NCBI RefSeq assembly: GCF_004364865.1 | Contig: NZ_SOAU01000001.1 | Span: forward strand, 3,690,001 to 3,754,000 | Length of the DNA: 64,000 nucleotides | DNA from: Ilumatobacter fluminis | Lineage (GTDB): Bacteria > Actinomycetota > Acidimicrobiia > Acidimicrobiales > Ilumatobacteraceae | Direction: 5' to 3' | Part shown: piece after piece, positions 34,435 to 42,420 of the stretch | Layout: every line of letters starts with the position of its first letter | How positions within the stretch are numbered: position 1 is the stretch's first letter | Position numbers and translations under genes: made by a program | Notes under the pieces: model-generated | The model's input: the letters and a program-made list of their open reading frames with translations, nothing else | What the model was told of the DNA's origin: nothing | The model's database searches: none

Positions 34435-35034
34435 TCAGACTCTGGCGACGGTGACGCCGCAGGCTCGGAGGACGTCGATGGTCTCGGCCAGCGGCAGGCC
34501 GATCACGTTGCTCGGACTGCCGTCGATGCGCTCGACGAGCGCGCCGCCGGCGGTCTGCATGCCGTACGCGCCGGCCTTGTCGAGATGTTCGCCGATGCCG
34601 AGGTACCAGTCGATGTCGGCGTCGGTGAGGGTACGGAACGTGACGTCGGTGGTCACCACGGTGGCGATCGCCTCACGGGCGGTCCAACCGACGACGGCGG
34701 TGTGCACCTGGTGCGCTCGGCCCGACAACGCCTCGAGCATCTGGCGAGCGTGGGCGTCGTCGTCGGGCTTGGCGAGGATGTCGTCGTCGAGATCGACGGT
34801 CGTGTCGGCGGCGAGGACACAGATTCCGCCGTCACGGTCGAGCAGATGCGCGACCTTCTCGGCCTTGTCGATCGCCACCCGCTCGACGTACGCCCGAGGG
34901 TCTTCGCCGCGTTCCCACGACTCGTCGACGTCGGCCGGCTCGACCCGGAACGTCAGACCGAGCCCGCGCAGCAGCTCGTGACGTCGCGGCGATTGCGACG
35001 CGAGGACGAGCTCGGTCGACGACCCGCCCGTCAA
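34435..35034 (-). CDS. maf: Maf-family nucleotide pyrophosphatase
   Basis: 199 aa Maf/Ham1-like pyrophosphatase that hydrolyses noncanonical or excess nucleoside triphosphates (dTTP/UTP or m7GTP types). Motifs: LVLASQSPRRHELL at the N-terminus, VEPADVDESWERGEDP, KAEKVA, VLAADTTVDLDDDILAKPDD (the ADTxV catalytic block), AYGMQTAGGALVERIDGSPSNVIGLPL. Start is a TTG at 35034, overlapping the stop of the upstream gene as TTGA; there is no in-frame ATG or GTG nearby, so a TTG start is well supported. Confidence 0.92.
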   Translation of the reverse strand: MTGGSSTELVLASQSPRRHELLRGLGLTFRVEPADVDESWERGEDPRAYVERVAIDKAEKVAHLLDRDGGICVLAADTTVDLDDDILAKPDDDAHARQMLEALSGRAHQVHTAVVGWTAREAIATVVTTDVTFRTLTDADIDWYLGIGEHLDKAGAYGMQTAGGALVERIDGSPSNVIGLPLAETIDVLRACGVTVARV

Positions 35035-37334
35035 CGGGCGGCCTGGATGGCGGCCCAGACGCGCTGAGCGGTGCACGGCATGTCGACGTGCTGCACGCCC
35101 ATCGGCGCCAGTGCGTCGCACACGGCGTTGTGGATGGCCGGCGTGGCTCCGATCGTGCCCGATTCGCCGATGCCCTTGGCGCCGAGCGGGTTGCGCGGGC
35201 TGTCGGTCTCGGTGTTCGAGGTCTCGAAGCTGCACAGCTCGGCCGCGGACGGCATCGCGTAGTCCATCAGGTTCGACGTGATCGGGTTGCCGTCGCTGTC
35301 GTACATGACCTGCTCGTACAGCGCCTGGGCGGCACCCTGGGCGATGCCGCCGTGCTGCTGACCGCGAACCAGCATCGGGTTGAGGATGCGACCGCAGTCG
35401 TCGACCGCCACGTGGCGGAGCATCTTGACGTGGCCGGTTTCGGTGTCGACCTCGACGACCGACACGTGTGCACCGAACGGGAACGTGGAATCGGAGCCGT
35501 CGAAGTCGAGCTCGTGGCGGAGCGCGCCGGGCTCGATCCCGTCGGGCAGCTTCGAGGCGTCGTTCGAGGCCGCCGCGAGATCGCCCCACGACACGGCCTT
35601 GGCCGGGACGCCGGCGACCTGCAGGCCACCGTCGCCGACCTCGATGTCGTCGGCCGACGCCTCGAGCATGTGCGCTGCGATCTGCTTCGCCCGGCTCACG
35701 ACCTCTTGCGAGGCGGAGTAGATGGCGGAGCCACCGGTCTGCAGCGACCGCGACCCGAGCGTGCCCGAACCACGCGGCACCTTGGCGGTGTCGGAGTTGA
35801 CGAAGGTGATCTTGTCCATCGGGATGCCGAGCACCTCGCTGGCGAGCATCGAGAACGAGGTCTGGTGTCCCTGACCGTGAACGCTCGTGCCGGCGGCGAT
35901 CGTGGCGGTGCCGTCCTCGTGGACCTCGCACGAGCCCCACTCGACGTGGAGCCCGACCGGTGCAGTGACCTCGACGTACGCCGAGACCCCGATGCCGATC
36001 TGCTTGGCGTCGCCCGAGTCGCGTCGCCGCTGCTGCTCGGCGCGCAGGTCGGCGTAGCCCGAGGCCTCGAGCACGGCGTCGAGCGACTTCTCGTACTCGC
36101 CGGAGTCGTAGTTGCCGCCGGTGATGGTGGTGAGCGGGAAGGCGCTCGGCTGCAGGAAGTTCTTGCGACGGATCTCGGCCGGGTCCATGCCGATCTCGGC
36201 GGCGGCACGGTCGATGACCCGTTCGATGAGCTGGGTCGCCTCGGGCCGGCCGGCGCCGCGGTAGGCACCGATCGTTGTGTTGTTCGTGAGCACGGTCTTG
36301 GCATCGAAGCGCACCTTCGGGACGTCGTACACGCCGACCGACATCATCTGGGTGAGCATCGGCAGGATGGCGCCGATCGCCGGATAGGCGCCGGCGGCAG
36401 CGATGACCGAGGCGTCGAGACCGACGATGGTGCCGTCGTTGTTGACGCCCAGCCGGGCCTTCATCTTGAAGTCGCGGCCGTGCACGAGCGAGACCATGTC
36501 CTCGGACCGGGCCTCGACCCACTTGACGGGCTTGCCGAGCGTGAGCGCCGCCTTACCGGCGACGACGTGCTCGACGTAGGTGGCGGCCTTCGGGCCGAAC
36601 CCGCCGCCGACCCACGGGCACACCATGCGGAGTTGCTCGCCCTCGAGGCCGAGCATCGGCGCGTAGGCGGCGTGGGCCGAGTGCGGCGCCTGGTGGCTCA
36701 CCCACATGGTGAGGGTGCCGTCGTCGCCGGGCACGGCGACGACGCCGTTGTTCTCCATCGGCACGCCGGCCAAGCGCTGGCTGACCATGGTGACCTCGCC
36801 GACGGCGTCGGCGCCGGCGCACGGGTCGTCGTCGGTGCCACCCTCGGGGTACTGGCTCGCGAAGCAGATGTTGGTGCCGGTGTCGGGGAAGAGCAGCGGC
36901 GCGTCGGGCGCCAGACCGTCTTCGGGGTCGATGATGACCGGCAGCGGTTCGATGTCGGCGAAGATCTGCTCGGCGGCGTCGGTGGCCTGCTCGAGCGATT
37001 CGGCGACCACCGCAGCGATGATGTCGCCGACGAACCGCACCTTCTCGGTGGCGAAGATCGGCCGGTTCAGCTCGGGCGGCATCATCGGGAAGAACTGCAT
37101 CGACGGCAGCCCGAGATCGTCACCGGCGTAGACGGCGACCACGCCGGGCATCGACGCCGCGTCGCCGAGATCGATCGACTGGATGTCGCCGTGCGCCACC
37201 GGTGATCGGACGAAGGCGACGTGCAGCATGCCCGTCTCGCGGATGTCGTCGACGTACTTGCCGTCTCCGGTGAGCAGCGTCGGGTCTTCCACCCGCTTGA
37301 CGGCGTTGCCGAGAATCGAGCCAGATGCAGCCAT
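35031..37334 (-). CDS. Molybdopterin hydroxylase large subunit (CoxL/XdhB type)
   Basis: 767 aa from ATG 37334 (MAASGSILGNAVKRVEDP). Xanthine-oxidase/CO-dehydrogenase large subunit that binds molybdopterin cytosine dinucleotide. Visible: the a/b hammerhead N-terminus (GKYVDDI, LHVAFVRSPVAHG), VGGGFGPKA, the active-site loop GAYRGAGRPEATQ, GQGHQTSFS, and the C-terminal GAKGIGESGTIGATPAIHNAV with the catalytic Glu (GxGE). The loop AYRGAGR marks the form-II/aldehyde-purine-oxidase-like group, not the form-I CO dehydrogenase loop (AYRCSFR). No FAD or 2Fe-2S subunit gene and no maturation gene flanks it, so the partners are elsewhere. An ATG/GTG further upstream (37409) would add 25 residues without family support. 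Confidence 0.88.
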   Translation of the reverse strand: MAASGSILGNAVKRVEDPTLLTGDGKYVDDIRETGMLHVAFVRSPVAHGDIQSIDLGDAASMPGVVAVYAGDDLGLPSMQFFPMMPPELNRPIFATEKVRFVGDIIAAVVAESLEQATDAAEQIFADIEPLPVIIDPEDGLAPDAPLLFPDTGTNICFASQYPEGGTDDDPCAGADAVGEVTMVSQRLAGVPMENNGVVAVPGDDGTLTMWVSHQAPHSAHAAYAPMLGLEGEQLRMVCPWVGGGFGPKAATYVEHVVAGKAALTLGKPVKWVEARSEDMVSLVHGRDFKMKARLGVNNDGTIVGLDASVIAAAGAYPAIGAILPMLTQMMSVGVYDVPKVRFDAKTVLTNNTTIGAYRGAGRPEATQLIERVIDRAAAEIGMDPAEIRRKNFLQPSAFPLTTITGGNYDSGEYEKSLDAVLEASGYADLRAEQQRRRDSGDAKQIGIGVSAYVEVTAPVGLHVEWGSCEVHEDGTATIAAGTSVHGQGHQTSFSMLASEVLGIPMDKITFVNSDTAKVPRGSGTLGSRSLQTGGSAIYSASQEVVSRAKQIAAHMLEASADDIEVGDGGLQVAGVPAKAVSWGDLAAASNDASKLPDGIEPGALRHELDFDGSDSTFPFGAHVSVVEVDTETGHVKMLRHVAVDDCGRILNPMLVRGQQHGGIAQGAAQALYEQVMYDSDGNPITSNLMDYAMPSAAELCSFETSNTETDSPRNPLGAKGIGESGTIGATPAIHNAVCDALAPMGVQHVDMPCTAQRVWAAIQAAR

Positions 37335-37427
37335 GTCGAATGATCCCCAATCGTTCGAGTTGTCCCCCAGGTGGCCCTGATCCTTGCCGCGATCGACCAG
37401 GACAGTCAAACCGTACGGCCCGTCGGC

Positions 37428-37498
37428 TGGGGTCAGACCTCAACCGACACGCCTCGAGGACCACCGATCCCCTCGATGTCGGTTGAGGTCTGACCCCA
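37428..37498. repeat. Perfect long inverted repeat, type C
   Basis: 22-bp arms at 37428-37449 and 37477-37498 pair perfectly (arm starts TGGGGTCAGACCTCAACC) around a 27-nt centre. It lies between the start of the CoxL-type gene (37334, minus) and the stop of dusB (37534, minus), so it could terminate dusB transcription. The outer GGGGTCAG matches the core seen in type A and B repeats. Confidence 0.9.
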
Positions 37499-37533
37499 TC
37501 CGACATCAACCGACCAGGATCGACCGGCTCGGG

Positions 37534-38676
37534 TCAGCCGCCGGAGAGGGCCATGACGTCGGCGTCGTCGGGGATCGCCAGCTCGTCGGGGTCGTCGAGG
37601 TAACCCTCGGGGAGCGCGACCTTGATCGGCCCGTTGGTGTGACCGCGCTTGATGCGCTCGCCGCCCTCGACGATCTCGGCGTCGGGGTCGAACGCGCCGA
37701 GGACGTCGTCGAGCTGTGCCAGCGACGAGACCTGGGCGAGGGTGCGGCGGACGTCGGGGCCGACCGGGTAGCCCGACAGGTACCAGGCGCAGTGTTTGCG
37801 GAAGTCGCGCATCGCGTGCTCCTCGCCACCGAACCCGGCGTAGTGGTCGGTGAGCAGTCGGGCGTGGCGGCGCATCGCCTCGGCGACCTCGCCGAGGCGG
37901 CGCGGGGCCGGCGCCTCGCCACCGTTCAGCACGGTGATCAGGTCACCGAACAGCCAGGGGCGTCCGAGGCATCCGCGGCCGATCACGACGCCGTCACAGT
38001 CGGTTTGGGCCATCATCGCCACGGCGTCTGACGCCTCCCAGATGTCGCCGTTGCCGAGGACCGGAATGTCGGTCACCGCTTCCTTCAGGGCGCCGATCGC
38101 CTCCCAGCGGGCCTCGCCGGAGTAGTGCTGCTCGACCGTGCGGGCGTGGAGCGCGATCCATCCGATGCCCTCGTCGGCGCAGATGCGGCCGGTCGTGATG
38201 TCGGTGCGCAGGTCGTCCCAGAGTCCCATCCGGAACTTGGCGGTGACCGGCACGCCGTACGGTTCGGCGGCCTGCACGGCACGCCGGACGATCTGCTGGA
38301 GCAGCTTCGGCTTCGCGGGTACGGCGGCACCGCCGCCCTTGCGGGTGACCTTGGCAGCCGGACAGCCGAAGTTCAGGTCGACGTGATCGACCCGCCCCTC
38401 GTCGCACACCTGATGCACGGCGCGGCCGAGCATGTCGGGATCGCTGCCGTAGATCTGGAGGCTGCGCGGCGACTCGTCGTCACCGAACTGCATCATCGTC
38501 AGCGTCTTGTCGTTGCGGTACACGACGGCATGCGACATGACCATCTCGTTGACGTAGACGAGTTCGTCGCCGTACGACCGGCACATCGCGCGGAAGGCGC
38601 GGTTGGTCACGCCCGCCATGGGGGCGAGCACCACGGGCGCCTTCGGCGTGAACGATCCGATCTGCAGCGGCAACAT
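37534..38676 (-). CDS. dusB: tRNA-dihydrouridine synthase
   Basis: 380 aa FMN-dependent Dus enzyme reducing uridines in the D-loop of tRNA with NADPH. TIM-barrel signatures: VVLAPMAGVTNRAFR (FMN site), the catalytic cysteine block DLNFGCPAAKVTRKGGGAA, TAKFRMG, HARTVEQHYSG, IPVLGNGDIW, VVIGRGCLGRPWLF. The C-terminal helical tRNA-binding domain follows from about residue 270. DusB-like by overall pattern; exact D-site unknown. The start at 38676 lies only 26 bp from the divergent GNAT gene. Confidence 0.93.
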   Translation of the reverse strand: MLPLQIGSFTPKAPVVLAPMAGVTNRAFRAMCRSYGDELVYVNEMVMSHAVVYRNDKTLTMMQFGDDESPRSLQIYGSDPDMLGRAVHQVCDEGRVDHVDLNFGCPAAKVTRKGGGAAVPAKPKLLQQIVRRAVQAAEPYGVPVTAKFRMGLWDDLRTDITTGRICADEGIGWIALHARTVEQHYSGEARWEAIGALKEAVTDIPVLGNGDIWEASDAVAMMAQTDCDGVVIGRGCLGRPWLFGDLITVLNGGEAPAPRRLGEVAEAMRRHARLLTDHYAGFGGEEHAMRDFRKHCAWYLSGYPVGPDVRRTLAQVSSLAQLDDVLGAFDPDAEIVEGGERIKRGHTNGPIKVALPEGYLDDPDELAIPDDADVMALSGG

Positions 38677-38702
38677 CAGGTCGAAAACGGTACCGTCGCC
38701 CC

Positions 38703-39170
38703 GTGCCGACCGCGACGACCGTGATCTCGAAGCCGTTCGCGGCGTTGACGGTACGAGAGTTCCACGACCTGCTCCGGCTCCGCATCGACGTGTTCGTCGT
38801 GGAGCAAGCGTGCCCGTACCCCGAACTCGACGGCCGTGACGTCGAGCCCGGAACGGGGCACCACTGGATCACCGGTAGCGCCGCACGGGGTTCTGCCGAT
38901 GACGGTGATGCCGTCGCGGCCTACGCCCGCACGCTCGACGACGGCGACGCGATCCGTATCGGTCGGGTCGTGGCGGCGCCGGACGCACGCGGCGCAGGTC
39001 TTGCCGCGGCGCTCATGGCCCACCTCGTCGATCGGTTCGAGGGGCAGGCGATCGTGCTCGATGCCCAGTCGCACCTCGTCGACTGGTACCGCCGCTTCGG
39101 ATTCGAGCCCGACGGCGAGGAGTTCGTGGAGGACGGTATCCCCCACGTCCCGATGCGCCGAGTCGGCTGA
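38703..39170 (+). CDS. GNAT N-acetyltransferase, ElaA-like
   Basis: 155 aa GNAT protein. ElaA-type features: FHDLLRLRIDVFVVEQACPYPELDGRD at the N-terminus, then the acetyl-CoA motif A IGRVVAAPDARGAGLAAALMA, LDAQSHLVDWYRRFGFEPDGEEFVEDGIPHVPMRR at the C-terminus. Substrate unknown. GTG start at 38703 with no Shine-Dalgarno sequence, divergent from dusB with 26 bp between, so a leaderless mRNA is likely. Confidence 0.88.
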   Translation: MPTATTVISKPFAALTVREFHDLLRLRIDVFVVEQACPYPELDGRDVEPGTGHHWITGSAARGSADDGDAVAAYARTLDDGDAIRIGRVVAAPDARGAGLAAALMAHLVDRFEGQAIVLDAQSHLVDWYRRFGFEPDGEEFVEDGIPHVPMRRVG

Positions 39171-39256
39171 GTCGGCCGCGCCGCCGATCCGTCAATCGCC
39201 CCCGTCGATCATCCAGCCGCCCGCCCGCCAGTGCCGGCCGTCGCCACGGAACGCTG

Positions 39257-39285
39257 TTGCAGAGAGAGTACTCACTCTCTAACAT
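39257..39285 (+). promoter_or_regulatory. tetR promoter with operator inside the -35/-10 spacer
   Basis: -35 TTGCAG at 39257-39262, 17-nt spacer, -10 TAACAT at 39280-39285. The spacer is occupied by the dyad AGAGAGT-ACTC-ACTCTCT (39263-39280). The regulator ATG (39292) is seven bases after the -10 box, so the transcript is predicted to be leaderless. The layout fits an autorepressing TetR dimer. Confidence 0.8.
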
Positions 39286-39291
39286 GGCGGC

Positions 39292-39918
39292 ATGCCGACC
39301 CAGGCCGAGCGCCGCGCCGCCACCCGTGCCACCCTCCTCGACGCCGCCGCCGAGGTCCTCGTCGAACGCGGGCTGGCCGGATTCACCACGACGGCGGTCA
39401 CCGACCGCGCCGGGGTAAGCAACGGCGCCCTGTTCCGTCACTTCCCGACGCGCCTCGACCTGATCGCCGCAACGGTCGAACACGTCCTGGTTCGCCTCCG
39501 CACGACCTACGAGACGACGTTCGGCGATCTGCCCGATCGTCCCGACGTCGAGACCCTGCTCGACCTGTTGTGGTCGGCGATGTCCGACACCCAGTTCGGC
39601 GCCGTGCTCGAGGTGTACACCCAGGCCCGCACCGACACCGACCTGCTCGCAGCAATCCACCCGATCGTCGCCGAACACGGCGACTACGTGAACGCGCTGA
39701 CCGCACGAGTCGCCGCAACGCTCGGCGACGGCACCGACACCGCTCCCCTGGCCGGCCTCGGCAGCCTCGCCATCCTCGCCATGCAGGGGCTCGTGGTCGG
39801 CCAGATGGCCGGCGCCTCGCCCGGCTACGAACGCGATGTCCTCGCCGACTTCCGAACCCTCATCGACACACTGATCGACACGGGGCGATCCCCGACCCGA
39901 ACCGGAGCACCGTCATGA
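39292..39918 (+). CDS. TetR-family transcriptional regulator
   Basis: 208 aa. N-terminal TetR helix-turn-helix at residues 8-55: RRAATRATLLDAAAEVLVERGLAGFTTTAVTDRAGVSNGALFRHFPTRLDLIAATVEHV, with the recognition helix VSNGALFRHF. The variable C-terminal helical domain binds an unknown ligand. Its stop overlaps the ATG of the fatty-acid hydroxylase-like gene (ATGA), making that gene the likely target along with itself. The operator is the dyad at 39263-39280. Confidence 0.92.
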   Translation: MPTQAERRAATRATLLDAAAEVLVERGLAGFTTTAVTDRAGVSNGALFRHFPTRLDLIAATVEHVLVRLRTTYETTFGDLPDRPDVETLLDLLWSAMSDTQFGAVLEVYTQARTDTDLLAAIHPIVAEHGDYVNALTARVAATLGDGTDTAPLAGLGSLAILAMQGLVVGQMAGASPGYERDVLADFRTLIDTLIDTGRSPTRTGAPS

Positions 39919-40640
39919 ACACGAACACGAGCACGAACACCGGCATCGACCCCACATCGGCCGACGCCACCACCGGTATCCGCTCGACCGACCTGACGAC
40001 CAAGCGTGAGATCTGGCGCTTCCTCGTCACCCGGCCATCGGCACAGGCCCTCGCCGTCGCGATCGTCGTGCTCGGCACTGCACGACTCGTCGTCGGCGAC
40101 TACGGCCGCGGCGACCTGATCGCGATCGTCGCGACGCTCGCCATGACGGGCACCGTCGAGTGGATCATCCACAAGTACCTGCTGCACGCCCCGCTCGACT
40201 CGTGGGCCACCCGGACGCTCGGCACCGGCACCGGACACCACCAACACCATCTCGATCCGACCGATCCCGACTGGCTCCTGCTCGGCGGCCTCGACGCGGC
40301 CGTGTTCGTCACGATGTTCGGGGCGGTCACAGCCGCATGGTCGGTTCCCCTGATGTGGATCACCGGTTCGTCGATCCTCGGCGGCTTCCTCACGGCGTGG
40401 CTGTGCGCCGCGATCGGGCTGTTCCACTACGAGTTCGTCCACCTCATGGTGCACACCCGGTACCGACCCCGAACCCGCTTCTACAAGGGGTTGGCCCGAC
40501 ACCACCGACTCCATCACTACCGCAACGAGCACTACTGGCTCGGTGTCACCTCGAACACCGGCGACCGACTCCTGCGCACCCTCCCGAAGCACAAGACCGA
40601 CGTCCCCCTCAGCGACACCGCCCGAACCCTCGGCCAATAG
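39915..40640 (+). CDS. Fatty-acid hydroxylase / sterol-desaturase superfamily membrane protein
   Basis: 241 aa di-iron membrane enzyme. Four membrane helices and the His clusters that bind the metals: HKYLLH near 91-96, HHQHH near 116-120, HYEFVH near 169-174, HHRLHHYRNEHYW near 193-205. This pattern matches the FA_hydroxylase superfamily (beta-carotene hydroxylase, C4 sterol oxidase, 2-OH fatty acid type). Substrate not decidable; the short length is nearest bacterial carotenoid or lipid hydroxylases. Start ATG at 39915 overlaps tetR. N-terminal 30 residues are Thr/Asn/Ser-rich. Confidence 0.86.
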   Translation: MNTNTSTNTGIDPTSADATTGIRSTDLTTKREIWRFLVTRPSAQALAVAIVVLGTARLVVGDYGRGDLIAIVATLAMTGTVEWIIHKYLLHAPLDSWATRTLGTGTGHHQHHLDPTDPDWLLLGGLDAAVFVTMFGAVTAAWSVPLMWITGSSILGGFLTAWLCAAIGLFHYEFVHLMVHTRYRPRTRFYKGLARHHRLHHYRNEHYWLGVTSNTGDRLLRTLPKHKTDVPLSDTARTLGQ

Positions 40641-40759
40641 CGACGATCAGGTCATCCCGGTTCGTCGCAGGTCGCAGCACCCTCGGTCACCCATCGGACC
40701 GACACATCTCGATACTGATTCGGGAGCGACGGCGTCGAGGGCAAGGCGCGGTAGGGCGA

Positions 40760-40777
40760 CGCTGACTTCCGTCAGCG
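40760..40777. terminator. Hairpin overlapping the tsaD stop codon
   Basis: Stem CGCTGAC / GTCAGCG (7 bp) with loop TTCC; the tsaD stop (40772-40774 on the minus strand) lies inside the right arm. Possible end of the envelope/t6A operon transcript; weak because the stem is short. Confidence 0.4.
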
Positions 40778-41854
40778 AGCCCGATCCGCAACGCCGCCAT
40801 CGGCGTCGTCGAACCGAATCAGGGGGAGTTTGAGGTTGGGGTGGGCCCCGTCGGCGAGGTCGGTCGGGCCGTCGCTCGCCAGGCGGTACCAGCCCGCCGC
40901 CGCGATCATCGCCGCGTTGTCGGTGCACATCGACCGGCTCGGCAGGAAGCCACGCACCCCGTCCTTGGCGCACGCGCCGAGCAGTTCCTCGCGCAACAGT
41001 GAGTTGGCGGCCACTCCCCCGCCCAGCACGATCCCCTTCGCGCCGGTGACCTGGGCCGCCCGGCGGGCCTTGGTGACCAACACGTCGACCACGGCCATCT
41101 GGAAGCTCGCGGCGACGTCGGCCGAGGAGACGTCCGGGTGCTTGCGCACGTAGTTCATGACCGCGGTCTTGAGGCCGCTGAAGCTGAAGTCGAGGTTGTC
41201 CGGGTCGTCGCTGAGCGCCCGCGGGAACCGGATGGCGTCCGGGTCGCCGTTGAGCGCCTCGGCGTCGATGGCCGGTCCGCCCGGATAGCCGAGGTCCAAG
41301 AAGCGCGCCACCTTGTCGAACGCCTCGCCGGCAGCGTCGTCGATCGTCTGGCCGAGCAGCCGGTACCGGCCGTGGTCCTGCATCTCGATCAGCATCGTGT
41401 GACCGCCCGACACGAGCAGCACGACCATCGGGAACTCGAGCGTCGGGTCTTCGAGGAACGCCGAGTAGAGGTGAGCCTCGAGGTGGTTGACGCCGACGTA
41501 CGGCACGTCCCACGCGAGCGCCAACGACTTCGCCGCCGACACACCGACCAACAGCGCGCCGATCAGACCAGGGCCATGCGTGCACGCGACGGCGTCGATG
41601 CGCTGTTCGTCGATGCCGGCTTCGACGATCGCACGTGCGATCACCGGGTTGAGCGCCTCGAGGTGGGCGCGGCTGGCGATCTCCGGCACGACACCGCCGA
41701 AGTCGGCGTGGATCTCGATCTGGCTCGACACCACACTCGACACCACGTCGTTGCCGCCCATCACGATGGCGGCGGCGGTCTCGTCGCAGCTGGTCTCGAT
41801 GCCGAGTACGACGGTGGATTCGTCGGGGGTCGACGTCGGTCGATCGGCGCTCAT
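40772..41854 (-). CDS. tsaD: tRNA N6-adenosine threonylcarbamoyltransferase TsaD
   Basis: 360 aa ASKHA-fold enzyme that transfers threonylcarbamoyl to A37 of ANN-decoding tRNAs (t6A). Motifs: VLGIETSCDETAAAIV, the metal-binding HLEAH (VGVNHLEAHLYSAFLEDP), LLVSGGHTMLI, DDAAGEAFDKVARFL and GGGVAANSLLRE. Start ATG 41854 overlaps the rimI stop by four bases. Works with TsaB and TsaE, both encoded just upstream in the same operon; the fourth partner, TsaC, is not in the window. Confidence 0.97.
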   Translation of the reverse strand: MSADRPTSTPDESTVVLGIETSCDETAAAIVMGGNDVVSSVVSSQIEIHADFGGVVPEIASRAHLEALNPVIARAIVEAGIDEQRIDAVACTHGPGLIGALLVGVSAAKSLALAWDVPYVGVNHLEAHLYSAFLEDPTLEFPMVVLLVSGGHTMLIEMQDHGRYRLLGQTIDDAAGEAFDKVARFLDLGYPGGPAIDAEALNGDPDAIRFPRALSDDPDNLDFSFSGLKTAVMNYVRKHPDVSSADVAASFQMAVVDVLVTKARRAAQVTGAKGIVLGGGVAANSLLREELLGACAKDGVRGFLPSRSMCTDNAAMIAAAGWYRLASDGPTDLADGAHPNLKLPLIRFDDADGGVADRAR

Positions 41855-42420
41855 CGGCCGTCCTCCTGCAACTCTCGTTCGATGGTGTCGAGTCGGGCGG
41901 CGTACTCGTCGGTGGCCAGGTCGTGGCACCACATGACGATCGCGTCCTCGACGTTGTCGTAGTAGCGGCGGCGGATGCCGGCCGGGGCGAAGCCGAACAC
42001 GCGATAGAGCTCCTGAGCGCCCGTGCTGCCGGCACGCACCTCGAGCGTCCACGCGACGCACCCGCGCGAGCGCGCCGTGCGGGCGAGGTCGAGCATCAGC
42101 CGGCTCGCGACGCCACGGCGACGGTGCGCCTCGTCGACGACGATGTTCGTGATGTGCGCCTGATCGCCATCGGGGTCGATGACGTGCCACAGGCCGGCGT
42201 ACCCGACGATGTCGCGGCCGTCTCGGGCGACGAGGTAGTAGCGGCTGCCGTTGCCGACCTGGTCGAGCTCGGTCTCGAAGATCCGCCTCGACCACGAGGT
42301 GGGATACGCGGCGTCCTCGATCGGCATGACCGCCTTGAGGTCGCGGCGACGCATCGGCTCGATCACGATCGGACCGGCGTCGGGGTGCGAGCGGCGGAGC
42401 CGGTTCGACAGGATGCTCAC
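41851..42420 (-). CDS. rimI: Ribosomal protein S18 alanine N-acetyltransferase RimI-like
   Basis: 189 aa GNAT enzyme from the GTG at 42420 (MSILSNRLRRSHPD), overlapping the tsaB stop as GTGA. Motif A: ITNIVVDEAHRRRGVASRLMLDLARTAR; RimI signature LEVRAGSTGAQELYRVFGFAPAGIRRRYY (usually LEVRxSNxxAxxLYxxxGFxxxGxRxxYY). It acetylates protein N-termini, classically ribosomal protein S18. The tsaB-rimI-tsaD order is conserved across bacteria. A C-terminal 25-residue acidic helix is extra. Confidence 0.93.
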   Translation of the reverse strand: MSILSNRLRRSHPDAGPIVIEPMRRRDLKAVMPIEDAAYPTSWSRRIFETELDQVGNGSRYYLVARDGRDIVGYAGLWHVIDPDGDQAHITNIVVDEAHRRRGVASRLMLDLARTARSRGCVAWTLEVRAGSTGAQELYRVFGFAPAGIRRRYYDNVEDAIVMWCHDLATDEYAARLDTIERELQEDGR

